64,000 bases of DNA from Haliclona indistincta (taxonomy: Eukaryota > Porifera > Demospongiae > Haplosclerida > Chalinidae), in the NCBI GenBank assembly GCA_964017065.1, contig OZ024786.1, positions 8,065,047 through 8,129,046 on the forward strand. Direction: 5' to 3'. The notes under the pieces are model-generated. The model was not told the origin of the DNA, did no database searches, and saw only the letters and a list, made by a program, of their open reading frames with translations. Made by a program: the position numbers and the translations under genes. Positions 10,961 through 21,904 of this stretch are shown in pieces (positions within the stretch are counted from its first letter, which is position 1; every line of letters starts with the position of its first letter).

Positions 10961-12486
10961 CAGAATAATAAGCACATAAATCATGATAACACGTGTGAGT
11001 AAAGTTGTCTTTGCTAAAAAAGGATCGCCAGCTTATGAATGCAGCATATACAGTTTACATGTAACACAACATCTGTAAGTATTAAAGCTCGAAGCTTGAA
11101 AGTGTTTCACTTAAAGAATTGGATGTGGTGCCAGATGAGAACTCTCAGCAAAGAGTAGCTGTATTCGGAAATAAGCGAGTGTGTCAGCCAGGGCGACTTC
11201 AGCTGCAGAACTTATGGCTCAGTTGTGAAATGCGATTCAGTCCAGCAAGAGCCACGCTTCAACTGTGGCTCCTCAATAATGCAGTGCAGTGTCCATTATG
11301 AAGTCCAGTGCAGTGCTGTGCCTAAGTACCACACATTGAGCAACAACACTCAGTACACTATTTGGGTAGCCGCACTGCAAATCATCATGTCCCACTGGAC
11401 TTAGCTAAAGATCACAGCTAGTGTGACAGCGGCTTAGCATAATTAAACTCACACTATGAGCTGATGATACCATGTAGCAGACCTGGGACCATAGGCTGCA
11501 TTGAATGAACATGCAGGAAAACATGCAACTGAGAGATACAGGAAGATCATCAAAATAAAAGATCATGGGATATTATTTTTAATTCGCTATCAGAGTATAA
11601 CCACAACTACAGCTTTTAGCCTATTGTCAACCATGCTTTAGACATAACGAGATTTCTGGTGCTACCAACTTGATGGTTTTGTGTACAGTCTATGTATACT
11701 TTAAACAGCTCTGCGTAATGTGAAATTATTCATTGCAGATTAAATTTCAACGGTCAGTAGCCTAAATCTAGCTTACATTCATCTATGCTTGAATGAACTC
11801 TATTGGAAGTGTTGACTATTTTGGAGCACGAAATATGATTTTTGTGATTTGCTTAAACTTGAACCTGTTGGTAGTCAACCAGCCAATAACAACTGTATTA
11901 CTAATTTATTGAGGATTTAATATACTTGCTAGCTGTTAAAAGCATTACTATTGTAGAAATAATAGTCATTATGTGTATATGCTTAATTGTTTCACAGCAG
12001 ATCTTGATGACAATAAAATGAATCTTGCCTTCGTGCAGTATTTACAGGTCCTATACATCAAAAGCCTCATGGAAATTCAAGGTCACAACGCCATATATTA
12101 TCATGAAGTCTCCTAGTACGCTCCAAAAGCTGAAAGAAAGTGCCAAGTCTAATTTCCCAGACGCTGTCCGTCTGTTACCAATGAAAAGAGAGAAATTGTC
12201 AAGGGCGCAGCTGGTGACAATTGTAAACAAATCAGTAACATCCATTCACAGGCAAAGAATACAGACCCTCTTTAACACTACTAGCAACAATGTTCTGAAA
12301 TGTATCTGAATAATGTATCATTTTGCATATGAAATCTGTACTATTCCCATATGAAAAAATTCTCAAAAGTATACTAATATTAATTTTGTCAGAAAACTTT
12401 CCTAATGTCATCTGATTTAGATAATCCGTTCACAGGCGAAGAATACAGACCCTCTTTAATAATTGCGCACCAAGTTCACATTCTTG
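10961..12486. other. No recognisable gene
   Basis: Several short frames occur (11119-11301; 12025-12309, with LSRAQLVTIVNKSVTSIHRQ), none of a known family. A small direct duplication (TTCACAGGC(A/G)AAGAATACAGACCCTC) is seen at about 12243 and 12429. Confidence 0.35.
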
Positions 12487-12494
12487 CTTTACTG

Positions 12495-12899
12495 TAGTGC
12501 TGGGCGATTATTTCGATTGTTGCAACAATCGTGATTATTTTCTAATCACAATTGTGATTATAAATACATTAGATATCGATTAACCACGTGTTTGTTTTGC
12601 GCATGTGCATTGTCAAAACATGTGGCCGGTGTGTTTGATTCAGCCCCAGTGCCAGACTTCAGTGTTAACTAGCTGTTTACTTTGGTTGTCTAACTTGTCC
12701 AAACTACGGCTTCTCAAGTTGAACTATTGCCACCTGAGGGAGCTACAAGCAAGGCATGGGATTACCTTGGATTCCCAGCCAAAGATGGTATGCATGAAAT
12801 TTAAAAAAAATTGTTAAAATAATCGCAATAATAATCGTATCGTGATGTTTTTGCAACAATCGATCGTGATGGTCAAAATAGCACAATCGCCCAGCACTA
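12495..12899. mobile_element. 405-bp non-autonomous hAT element with 8-bp target duplication
   Basis: The ends are TAGTGCTGGGCGATTAT and, inverted, AATCGCCCAGCACTA. The flanks are CTTTACTG on both sides (12487-12494 and 12900-12907). An internal frame near 12755 still reads WDYLGFPAKDG, the opening of a BED-type zinc finger, so this is an internally deleted derivative of an autonomous BED-hAT and not a random MITE. The termini resemble those of the hAT elements at 27460 and 46517. Confidence 0.92.
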
Positions 12900-13159
12900 C
12901 TTTACTGTACCAATAATATAGTTGCTAGCCAAAGACAGCCCGAGGAAAAAACACCAATTCATTTGACAACAATTCTCGCCAAATGGTCATGCTGCACGAA
13001 GCTACAGCGCCCAGTACTTTATTTTGCCAAAGTTCACGAGAATAGATCCACAAAGGCCAATGAAAAACCTACGAACAGAAGTCAAAATCTTATCTGGTTG
13101 CTGAGTTCAACAGAGCACAAGCAGAACGGGGCAGAGACACACAGAAGACAGCAGGACGT

Positions 13160-13634
13160 GAGTGGTTGAAGCAGTATCGACCAAAGCATGCACTTCATCC
13201 CAGCATGACAGATTACTGTGACACATGTAAGATCAATAAAGATTTATCGCGAATTCAAGCAATCCAAAACAGGCTATTGCTGTCTGGTAGTGCATCTGCA
13301 GGAGCGGTACAAACTCTACAAAAACAGAAAGAGAATTGCAAGGAAGAAATTAAAATACAAGCTGCAGGTGTTATCGTACAAGAGAACAAGTGAAAACCAG
13401 CGAAAGGTCTTGTCTGACATTCTCAATAGACAGCAAACAACCAACAGCAAAGGGAACAGTCTCTTGAAGTGGCTTCTGCAAGTCCGTCTCTTTAGCATTC
13501 CTTCCAGGCAGGTCTCTCAGCAGCATCACTATCAGCTAAGACATTCAACCAATGCACTGTACACTTTCTGCTGCTTCAGCTGCTACTCAGCGTTCAAAGA
13601 AGAGGCCTCTAGTGATAGACAACTCAGAAAGTGA
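13160..13634 (+). pseudogene. Remnant of an unnamed repetitive gene (DYCDTC box)
   Basis: The frame at 13166-13393 has HPSMTDYCDTCKINKDL followed by a coiled-coil segment (IQAIQNRLLLSGSASAGAV). A shifted frame (13218-13634) continues the helical region. CDTC-containing modules followed by long coils occur in repetitive invertebrate transposon-like genes, but I cannot name the superfamily. At least one frameshift is needed. Confidence 0.4.
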
Positions 13635-13643
13635 CTAGACCAG

Positions 13644-13676
13644 CACTATTTATACACATGTTGTGTATAAATAGTG
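13644..13676. repeat. Perfect 33-bp hairpin
   Basis: Arms of 15 bp (CACTATTTATACACA and its complement) around a 3-nt loop, immediately after the remnant coding frame. It has no U tract typical of a terminator and may be the core of a degenerate foldback repeat. Confidence 0.8.
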
Positions 13677-13884
13677 ATTATTATGTTATTTCCTGTACAT
13701 TTAGTGATCATTTCCTGTTTATACAACTTGCCTTCTAAGTAGTGCGGCTTGGATACTAAGTGCGCAGTTTGGATACTAAGCTGTTTAGAGTCCAAGCTGT
13801 AGTCAATCTCATTGGTCAATCAATATAATAGAAAATTTTAACAATAGAAACAATAAATATCATTATTAGTCACAGCAATACTCA

Positions 13885-14700
13885 AAAATCAAGAATGCTG
13901 CAGGTGTTATTGATGTTGTTCCAGTTGATATAACACTGCTTACATACAGCACAGGGCAACAAGCCAGCTCATAGTGCTTGTAATTTTGGAGCATAAGATC
14001 TTGTGCTGACTGCTGTATGAGATGGTTTCCGCAGAGTTCTATATTCCTTTCCTTGAAGTGGATGAAAAGCCTCTTACAGTAACAAGTGACACAGCATTCA
14101 TTGTTATTGAGCAAGAAATAGGAAAGTAGAATGAAGATATCAGCTTACTTCCTCTGCTGACAAACCCGACATAATTAAACTGATGTATGTGCTGCAACAA
14201 TGGTACACAGTTTAGTACTTTTGTCAATGTTAGAAACAAAGAAGAATTTTTGATGGAACAAGTATCTCTTGTTTCCTGTATCTCGTGCGGCGGCATATGC
14301 AGGGACATGCTGTTTATGCTCAGTAACATGCACAACTTTGTTACCTTAGGAAATATACTGTCACACGATTATATTATGGAAGGTTATCTACCACTAAGAG
14401 TGACTTGCCAAGTCTAACGCCATAGGTCTTAGAACATGATATTGACATACCTGCATAAATTCTTCTCAGCTCTTTTTGTGGACAGCGATTGAGTTCTTGG
14501 AACTAGATCGAAAGTATATCAGGGCCAAAATAGATGGTGTTGCTCAGACTTGATTGAGCATTTCACCTCCTACTACATCTGCTAACTTAATGTCTGCTTT
14601 ATAGCCATTCCACTGTAAGTGACTGAGAAGTGTGTATATGATTATGATATAGTACAGTTAGATTATACATCACGATCTGGTAGCATATGACAGGCCGCTA
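13885..14700. repeat. Duplicated segment S, copy 1
   Basis: Matches 17725-18360 with a larger gap in the second copy. Shared strings include GCATAAGATCTTGTGCTGAC and CATTTCACCTCCTACTACATC. In the other copy a frame reads YIPFLELDKKPLTVTSD and FIVIEQEIGSRIKISAYF, and another FVNVGNKEEFLMEQ. These look like pieces of a real but unidentified protein, interrupted in both copies. Confidence 0.7.
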
Positions 14701-14719
14701 TTTTTTGTTAAGAACGGAA

Positions 14720-15010
14720 AAGAGAGTGTATGATCCGTGGAAACAAAGGTGCAGCTTGTTTCAGGAACAATACCAGCAGGAAACTACAAAACGCAAGACA
14801 TCACAATAGCCGAATCGATCGGAATAGGAACAGTAACAATTTGGGAGGATGGCATTGGGCTTCTAAAAAAAGTAAACCAGCTACACTTTTGAAGGACTCA
14901 TTGCGAGAGAATATGCGTCTAAGAAGTAGCTGCCCCAGTATCTAACAACGGTTCTTCAATCAGAGAAGTAGAAAAAATATATAGTGGGAGTCATGACTAA
15001 TGCTGATCGC
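14720..15010. repeat. Duplicated segment T, copy 1
   Basis: Matches 19618-19870 (GGTGCAGCTTGTTTCAGGAACAAT at the start, ATGCTGATC at the end). One frame reads VQLVSGTIPAGNYKTQDITI here and is broken in the second copy. No family is recognised. Confidence 0.7.
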
Positions 15011-15243
15011 ACCGCCAAGCTCCGACGTGTGACTTACAACCAAGACATGATTAAATTGCATACAGCACTCCATCAACTGACTTGCTATGCAGGAGTGTAA
15101 CTGATGATCGCACTAGTACTGTAGCGAGGTTGTATCATTATACTCAATAGCATAGGAAAACTGATTTTAAGAGATGAAATCAGGGAACTCTAAATAATGA
15201 CGCAGCTTCATCGCCATTCCAACCAAAATAGGGCAATTTTATG

Positions 15244-15340
15244 AAAAACAATAAACAAATCAACGCACAAAATGCTTACACAGCCAATATTTTCTATTGG
15301 CTGTGTAAGCATTTTGTGCGTTGATTTGTTTATTGTTTTT
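15244..15340. repeat. Perfect inverted repeat, 46-bp arms, 5-nt loop
   Basis: The left arm (15244-15289, starts AAAAACAATAAAC) pairs without mismatch with the right arm (15295-15340). Short tandem units of AAATATGACATAAATATG follow at 15351-15411. Perfect pairing implies recent origin or gene conversion. Confidence 0.9.
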
Positions 15341-15410
15341 CAAAAAAACATAAATATGACGGCGTAAATATGACATAAATATGGCGTAAATATGACATAA
15401 ATATGATGGC

Positions 15411-15740
15411 GTTGCTCTTGCAAGAATATACGGAAGGAGTGTGACAGTAGTTGCAACTAAAAAAACCTGCGGAAACCGAGTGAGTGACGGCACGTATTCA
15501 ATGCTGGAAGACGATGAGTCCAAGCTTGCTGAAAGAAAATAGTTAACACAGTAAGACGCACTGGAACGCTGGCTACTCGGTTTAGTTTCCGCTCGCTGTG
15601 TTTGATGGGGAATCACAGTTTGCTCCTCTTCCTCGTAATCTGGAAAGTCTACCAGCCTTTAGTGTACCTGAAATGTATTACTGAAACCTGGGAACCACCA
15701 AATTGACTTGGAGGAAGTAGTTGAGCACATCAAACAGCTG
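15411..15740. other. No recognisable gene
   Basis: No coding or RNA signal beyond chance open frames. The end of the interval leads into the gag-like remnant. Confidence 0.3.
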
Positions 15741-15744
15741 CACA

Positions 15745-16340
15745 CCAACACAAACAGTGGATCTACACAACACTATGACAGAGTGGCAAATGCATAGAGT
15801 TCGTCCCAGAAGTTCAAAAATTGAGCACTCACTGCGGTTTCAAAGACAGCCAGTAGAAGGAAGCCCATCAGGTTTGTGGACTATGAAGTATAGCAACCCA
15901 GCATCGACTGCTTGTTGAATCAACTACCATCGAATACACTTTTGTAGATATTGAAATGACTAATGATTTATAACCTTCGCGGATGCTGTCAAGACAGTGT
16001 AAGGCATGGAAGCCACGGAAAGGAATGCTCAAACTCAGAAGGAATCTTCCGAGGTAGCTGCTGTGCGCCATTGGGAAACTCAAAACCCTCTATCAACCAA
16101 GTGTCGAAGACTAAAGCTGCGGCAGAGCAGATCATCACCAATCTTCTTGTCCCTCCAGAGACTTCAAGTGTCATCACTGCAATAAAACTGGAATATTCCG
16201 TCTGCGTCTGTGAGCAGAAAGAAGGCAGAGCAAGGACAAGTGCAACATGGCAAGCAGCAGCATCACACAAAGTATGTGACTACTGAACCACAAGAGCACG
16301 CGTCTGATTCTGACACAGATTCTATTCCCATTAAACAACT
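15745..16340 (+). pseudogene. Ty3/Gypsy retrotransposon gag remnant, copy 1
   Basis: Broken frames in order resemble a Gypsy capsid/nucleocapsid. EFVPEVQKLSTHCGF is followed by VCGL and HRLL, then a helical segment after ADAVKT, then DFKCHHCNKTG, which resembles half of a CCHC zinc knuckle whose histidine and last cysteine are mutated. Several stops and frame changes interrupt it. No protease or reverse transcriptase follows. Two shorter relatives lie at 19895-20115 and 21625-21850. Confidence 0.55.
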
Positions 16341-16740
16341 ATGAGGTGGGAGCAAGTCATTTAATCACTGTGCAAGCTGCCAATGGGTTACCTGTCCTGT
16401 CACATCATAAAGTCTCAGTCCACTGTGATCCATTCGAGTCCACTGTGATCCACACATAATTGAGTATCATTCCACTGTCCACTGTCATCCACTGTATAAA
16501 GAATTAGGTTATGATTTGATTCTGAAAACCATTGCAGTTGGCCAACAGATTCTGTCAGTGATCAAGAATGCTGCATTTGGTATGGCAAAAGTGCAGCAAA
16601 GAAGATAGATCAATGTGGGAAAGGCACACGAGTTTTTTCCAGAATAACATTAGCAACACTGGCAACACTGTGATTTTATTTGCGAAGGATAGAGACGAGA
16701 ACTATAGGACGACTGTAGCGAAGAAAAAGACAAGGAGGAA
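16341..16740. other. No recognisable gene
   Basis: Contains a short direct repeat (CAGTCCACTGTGATCCA-type units, 16417-16490). No coding signal that I trust. Confidence 0.35.
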
Positions 16741-16744
16741 GAAG

Positions 16745-17697
16745 ACTGATGTTTGCCCATAATTCTTTTAATAGTGGTTGCGAAACAAGTAAAGCTAGTC
16801 TCCACTACTCCCACTCTCCTTTGTCATCTGTAAATCCTCCATCTGTCACCATAAGTCCTCGTGAGCCATCGGTAATCAGTAGTCAGTCATCAGTACTAGA
16901 AATAATCAGATTTGACATATTTCAACGTAATAGTAGTAGCTAGTTGTCAAGAGAGGTCAGTTGTTTATTAGAAATCATGATGCTTGAGTCACTAGATTAA
17001 AACACTATGGTCACATACTTTAGTGTGGTAACAAAGCAACCAGAATAGGTAAGTTAGGACTTAAATTAGTATTTATGATCTTCTAAAACTCTAAGAAAAG
17101 ATAGTTAACAAAACCGACCATACAACATTGTGAGGAGGACCTCAATACAGCTAATGAATGCAAGATTTGTGATATTAATAAGCAACAAAGGAAGCCAAAC
17201 GTGTTATGGAGGAACAAACTGATGTTTGTATAACTACCAAGAGTGCGTATTGCAGCAAAACGAGCTAATGAACAGAACAAGCGGCTGTAGTGATAGAATG
17301 CATACTGCAGCAAAGTGTGTCCCAGTAGCTTTCATGTGTGATATAATAATCCTTGTACATCGAACTATCTACATGTGATCACGATACTATAAAACACAAA
17401 GAACCATGCAACTCTGTACATGCTGTCATCCAATCAATGGCATAATTATGGCCGGACACCTGAGGCAAATGCATAGTCATGTGGTATACTGGCTATACAA
17501 CAATTCAACTTGACACTGAACTTTAGCAGTGAGTACTACAAGGCTGACACTAGTGTTATAGAGCTAATTGAACACAGTGTGTGTTTATGGCAGACGCTCC
17601 CAAGGCAGCAGCACCACATGTACCACAACATGTAGAGCCTGAGATAGTGCCAGAACCAGAGGAAGATGATGTGTCACATAGGAGGCATATCCAAGCA
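16745..17697. repeat. Duplicated segment U, copy 1
   Basis: Close match to 21905-22845, sharing TTGCCCATAATTCTTTTAATAG at the start and the unknown first exon at the end. Within it the stretch from 17083 to 17313 is essentially identical to 22241-22471, pointing to recent duplication or gene conversion. Confidence 0.85.
17587..17697 (+). CDS. Unknown gene, candidate first exon (copy 1)
   Basis: ATG followed by 37 codons rich in Ala, Pro, Glu and Asp (MADAPKAAAPHVPQHVEP, then EEDDVSHRRHIQA), ending at a strong donor GTACGTATG in phase 0. The identical exon recurs at 22735-22845. No domain is recognised. Sequence after the donor differs between copies, and no downstream exon could be joined here, so this copy is probably incomplete. 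Confidence 0.4.
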
Positions 17698-17724
17698 GTA
17701 CGTATGTTCAACAAGGCATACGCG

Positions 17725-18360
17725 ATGTTCCAGTTGATATAACCCTGCTTACACAGAGCAACAAGCCAGCTCATAGTGCTTGTAATTTTGGAGCATAAGA
17801 TCTTGTGCTGACTGCTGTATGAGATGGTTTCCGCAGAGTCCTATATTCCTTTCCTTGAATTGGATAAAAAGCCTCTTACAGTAACAAGCGACACAGCATT
17901 CATTGTTATTGAGCAGGAAATAGGAAGTAGAATAAAGATATCAGCTTACTTCCTCTGCTGACGAACCGACAGAAGTAAACCGATGTATGTGCTGCAACGA
18001 TGGTACAGTACTTTTGTCAATGTTGGAAACAAAGAAGAATTTTTGATGGAACAGGCTGACAGTACCTCTTGTTTCCTGCATCTCGTGCGCCGGCGGACAT
18101 ACCTACCTGCAGACATTCTTCTCAGCTCTTTTGTGGACAGCAATTGAGTTCTTGGAACTAGATTGAAAGTATATCAGGGCCTAAATAGATGTTGCTCTGA
18201 CTTGATTAAGCATTTCACCTCCTACTACATCTGCTAACTTAAAGTCTGCTTATAGCCATTCCACTGTAAGTGACTGAGATGTGTGTACATGATTATGAAA
18301 TCGTACAGTTAGATTATATTGTACACATCACGATCTGGTAGCATATGACAGGCCACTATT
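17725..18360. repeat. Duplicated segment S, copy 2
   Basis: Second copy of 13885-14700, beginning CGATGTTCCAGTTGATATAAC. It carries the longer readable frame with KKPLTVTSD and IEQEIGSRIKISAYF. It directly abuts segment U copy 1, unlike copy 1 of S. Confidence 0.7.
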
Positions 18361-19165
18361 TTTTTCAAGAACCTATTAAAATTATTTTGTACGTAGTGAC
18401 CATTTTTATGGTACCATAAAATATCCGCCCTGCTATTTTTACATTATTAATTTTTACTATCAGCGTGTGCACGCGTAGACAATTATTGTAAAGGTATGTT
18501 TGTAGCATTGTCCGGTCAGCAGGTTCCGGTGGCTCAGCGATTAGTACGGGCTAGTACAGCGGTTTTCCAAGATTTTGCAATTTTCAACCGAAAACTGTCA
18601 AGCGTTGCACATGCAAGTGCACAAAGAGACACGCAGTAATGCATGTGCAGGAGTGGCTAGTACAGTTGTGAGTGCACTAGTACAAAGGCGTATAACGATA
18701 ACGTTCGCTGGAATCATTTGGCAGGCTATGGGTCTGAATTTTCTGTCAGCAAGATTGTTGCAAATCTTTGTGTAGACGAATCGACTGCTCATCGCTGGGA
18801 AATAAAACGGTTGCACGCCGACAAATTTCTGTCGTACTTGTTTTCATGAGCGAAGAAAAAACTCCAAAGAACATTTGATGCACAAACACATCCGGAACAA
18901 GTGAGACAACATATTTCCCGGTCCTTGGGTTGAACGACCAGAAGTCTCCTAAAGACAGGGAAACGCTACGAAAGATACGAAGATATGTCTGGAACTATAG
19001 ATACGAATGATTGGCACACAGGTATCACTCTCAGCCAACGCAATAAAATTATTGTGCAAGGCATGCTAAGTCCGAGATGCCGAAATGGGTGAGTACTTGT
19101 ATACACGTTTGTCTTTTCATGGCACCCACTTGCTTGCCTCAACCAATATGCTGTTTTATTGTATT
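18361..19165. other. No recognised gene
   Basis: A frame around 18730-18900 (FSVSKIVANLCVDESTAHRW) looks like a helix-turn-helix such as those in transposases, but it stops early and I cannot place it in a family. Confidence 0.3.
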
Positions 19166-19170
19166 TAGTT

Positions 19171-19620
19171 GCTACTATTGATGAGGATGAAGTTGATGAA
19201 GATTCAGAAAGAAGAAAACACCAACGAATGTACAACAACTAAGTATTTTTACTATTAGCCAAAAATTAGCAAGCCTGTAGCCTGTAATTAGCAAGTATTT
19301 GTCATTCATTAACAGTTTTTCATACAGAGTAGTATAAAGAACAGGTGGAATCAATGAAGGCCCTAGAAGCACCCTTTAAATTCAACCAAGTTGGACACTC
19401 AGACGCAAATATTGAAAAAGATGCAGTCTACTGAGATTACTGTTCAACTGAAGCAGATACTTACATGTGTCATCTGCAATTGTTAAAAGCACCCAAACTT
19501 TATTTTGTAACTGTAGCTGGATAATCGCCAAAGAAATTCGATGTGACACTTGAAGACAAAGTCCCAACAACCATCACACTATCCGAATTGCCAGAAAAGA
19601 GGGTATAATCGTGTAACCGT
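19171..19620. repeat. Duplicated segment P, copy 2
   Basis: Second copy of 7473-7826 with an added 100-bp stretch at about 19378-19484. Here it is followed by segment T, not segment Q. Confidence 0.8.
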
Positions 19621-19870
19621 GAAAGCAAAGGTGCAGCTTGTTTCAGGAACAATACCAGCAGGAAACTACAAAATAATAGCCGACTCAAAGGGAATAAGAA
19701 CAGTGACTCTTTTCGGAGGATGACATCGGGCTTCTAAAAAACCAGCAACACTTTTGAAGGACTCTGCGAGAGAATATGAGTCTAAGAAGTAGCTGTCCCA
19801 GTATCTAACAACAGTTCTTCAATCAGAGAAGTAGGAGAAATAGTGGGAGTCATGCTGATCACACTGTCAA
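19618..19870. repeat. Duplicated segment T, copy 2
   Basis: Second copy of 14720-15010, shortened by small deletions. The frame seen in copy 1 is broken. Confidence 0.7.
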
Positions 19871-19894
19871 GTTCCGACGTGTGACTTACAACCA

Positions 19895-20115
19895 AGAAAC
19901 TGCTTGCCGAATCAACTGCCATCGAATACACTTTTGTAGATTTTAAAATGACTAATGATTTATAAGCTTCGTGGATGCTGTCAAGACTGCGCAAGGCGTG
20001 AAAGCCACGGAAAGGAACGCTCAAACTCAGAAGGAATCTTCCGAGGTAGCTGCTGTGCGCCATTGGGAAACTCAAAACCCTCCATCAAGCAATTGTCGAA
20101 GACTAAAGCGTGCTC
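19895..20115 (+). pseudogene. Ty3/Gypsy gag remnant, copy 2
   Basis: Corresponds to about 15905-16110. CTGCTTGCCGAATCAACTGCC is followed by a frame with ATERNAQTQKESSEVAAV and RHWETQNPPSS. It ends where segment R copy 2 begins, so the retroelement was cut by the duplication junction. Confidence 0.5.
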
Positions 20116-20169
20116 TCGCTGCCGGGGCACTCAATGCATCGATGCGGCCCGGGCACTCGATGCCGAGAC

Positions 20170-20178
20170 TATATAAAG
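20170..20178 (+). promoter_or_regulatory. TATA box of homeobox gene copy 2
   Basis: TATATAAAG, preserved in both duplicates, with GC-rich sequence before it. The first ATG of the reading frame is at 20285. Confidence 0.55.
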
Positions 20179-20284
20179 CGGCCAGACTACTTGCGTTGCA
20201 TCCTCAACCGGCTAGCTCTTGTGCACCGAGAACGCGTTTTATATTGATCGCCGTTAGCGACATTTCCAAGCCAACCAAGTTGTG

Positions 20285-21369
20285 ATGTGTGACGACTCCA
20301 GTCTTCAGGTTTTTGGATCTCAGCAGTGCGTGGGACACGAGTACCTGCCGCATCACGACCAGTGCAATCAACACCAGAGTCTTCATCATAAATGCCCTCA
20401 ACCCCAGGCTGGCGAAATAGACCCAGATCAATGGTTAGAACAAGTGCCACAGCTTGTCACACCGCAAGCGAAAACCTGACTGTGTACCAACATCATCAAT
20501 GACAAGCTCCTTATCAACTGCAACCTGGCAACGTCACGGTGCAGCATCCGCAACAATTCCAGTCTCCAGTCTTCAATGACGACTCCTGTCTTGAGGTTTT
20601 TCAGCAACAAGGCCTTCCTCATTATTACCATCAACTGGACATAGATCCCCATCAATTATTTCAAACGGATCCACAACAACAGCAACAAGTTCTCTCGGCA
20701 TCCATGGCCAGTCCCTCAATTTTGCCAGCTACAACTTCACAATTCCTGGTAAAGTACCACTATGCTCCCCCACACTACTGTCCCACTTACTACACTAAAC
20801 AACTTATCAACAATTTAAGATGCCCGAGCTGCCATCGCCACCATCAAACTCTCACGAGAATTAAAAAAGAAAGCAGAAAAGAGAGTAAAAGAATTTGCAG
20901 ACAGTTTCACTAATGAAAGGGTCAAATTGGGATACTCGGTCAGTACAATTAATATTATTGTTGTACTGCAGCTGAAATCCTGCTGGAGCAGTACTGCGGC
21001 ACCAATCCGCCGATTGCAGCGGCGGTGAAAAAGAGTACACCCTTCAGCATGAGTGACATTTTGGGTCCGCCCCCTAATGTGCAGGGAGATCATTCCACAC
21101 CTCATGATCTCGACGCCGCTCGAGTCCGACCCGTGTGCACAAGCAAGGCGGCAGTCCGGCAACGTCGGCGCCAGACTAAGTTTACGGGGCAGCAAGTTTC
21201 CGTTTTAAACACATCTTTTTCATTAAAAAAATATCCCGATTCTAGGGAATTCCAAGCCTTGGCCAGTTTGCTTGGCTTAACTCTGCCTCAAGTAAGACTG
21301 TGGTTACAAAACCACAGGTATACTTACAAGAAGAAACACATCAATGAAGCTGCCAAAGCATACGAATGA
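20285..21369 (+). CDS. Homeobox gene copy 2 (NK-like homeodomain intact, upstream frame damaged)
   Basis: The open frame 20953-21369 encodes a TN-like motif (TPFSMSDIL), a linker, a full 60-residue homeodomain (21160-21339) and nine more residues. Hallmarks are L16, F20, W48, Q50, N51, R53 and Y54; helix 3 reads LPQVRLWLQNHRYTYKKK. Tyr54 and the TN-like motif are NK2-class traits. Leu at position 49, usually Phe, is odd. Upstream, MCDDSSLQV (20285-20479) and the Gln-rich region (20539-20913) lie in different frames. A frame change near 20470, a TGA at 20497-20499 and a 4-bp deletion near 20802 separate them. A segment at 20880-20938 (KEFADSFTNERVKLGYS) resembles the first helices of a POU-specific domain and ends at a GTCAGT donor, but no matching remainder follows. 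The product would be a nuclear transcription factor if corrected transcripts exist; otherwise it is a decaying copy. Confidence 0.65.
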
Positions 21370-21624
21370 TGCGGCGGAAACAACAGCTATTTTCCCATAC
21401 TGACTCAACTATTACACTAGTTTGATTACTAAGTTAGTGGTGTTTGGTGTGATTTTAGATAAATACTCACACAAGCAACCAAAGTCAGTTACCGTGGCAT
21501 ATACTGCATTGAGTAACACAAATTCTTATTTTCATTCTGCTGTTTTTCATTATTGTATTATAATATTAATATTTTTGATGATGTAATAAAAACAAGAATT
21601 CATAAGATGTTACGGTTTATCCCG

Positions 21625-21850
21625 GTTTCAAAGACAGCCAGTAGAAGGAAGCACTGAGGGACCATCAGGTTTGTGGACTATGAAGTATAGTAACCCAGAG
21701 CATCGACTGCTTGCCGAATCAACTACCATCGAATACACTTTTGTAGATTTTGAAATGACTAATGATTTATAACCTTCGCGGATGCTGTCAAGACCGTGTA
21801 AGGCATGGAAGCCACGGAAAGGAATGCTCAAACTCAGAAGGAATCGTCCT
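21625..21850 (+). pseudogene. Ty3/Gypsy gag remnant, copy 3
   Basis: Matches copy 1 from TTTCAAAGACAGCCAGTAGAAG through GAATGCTCAAACTCAG. It is truncated on both sides by duplication junctions and contains in-frame stops. Confidence 0.5.
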
Positions 21851-21904
21851 ACAGTGTACTATAAACAGTGAATTTAGTAGTAACAATAGATGGAAATACT
21901 GTGA

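Larger units (their letters stand above)
20120..21607. repeat. Duplicated segment R, copy 2 (carries the homeobox gene)
   Basis: Second copy of 8285-9720. Downstream it has an added 50 bp near 21416 and is followed by a gag fragment at 21625, not by the dispersed repeat block found after copy 1. Confidence 0.85.

Noticed and set aside
17083..17313. - strand 76-codon frame conserved in both segment U copies
   Set aside because: Identity between copies is explained by recent duplication of the whole segment. The frame has no domain and no start context.
18515..18580. tRNA or tRNA-derived SINE (GGTGGCTCAGCGATTAG resembles an A box)
   Set aside because: No B box (GGTTCGA) at the right distance and no cloverleaf could be drawn.
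20939..20971. 33-bp intron joining the POU-like helix to the homeodomain exon
   Set aside because: GT and AG ends exist, but 33 bp is too short for a normal spliceosomal intron and the phases do not match.
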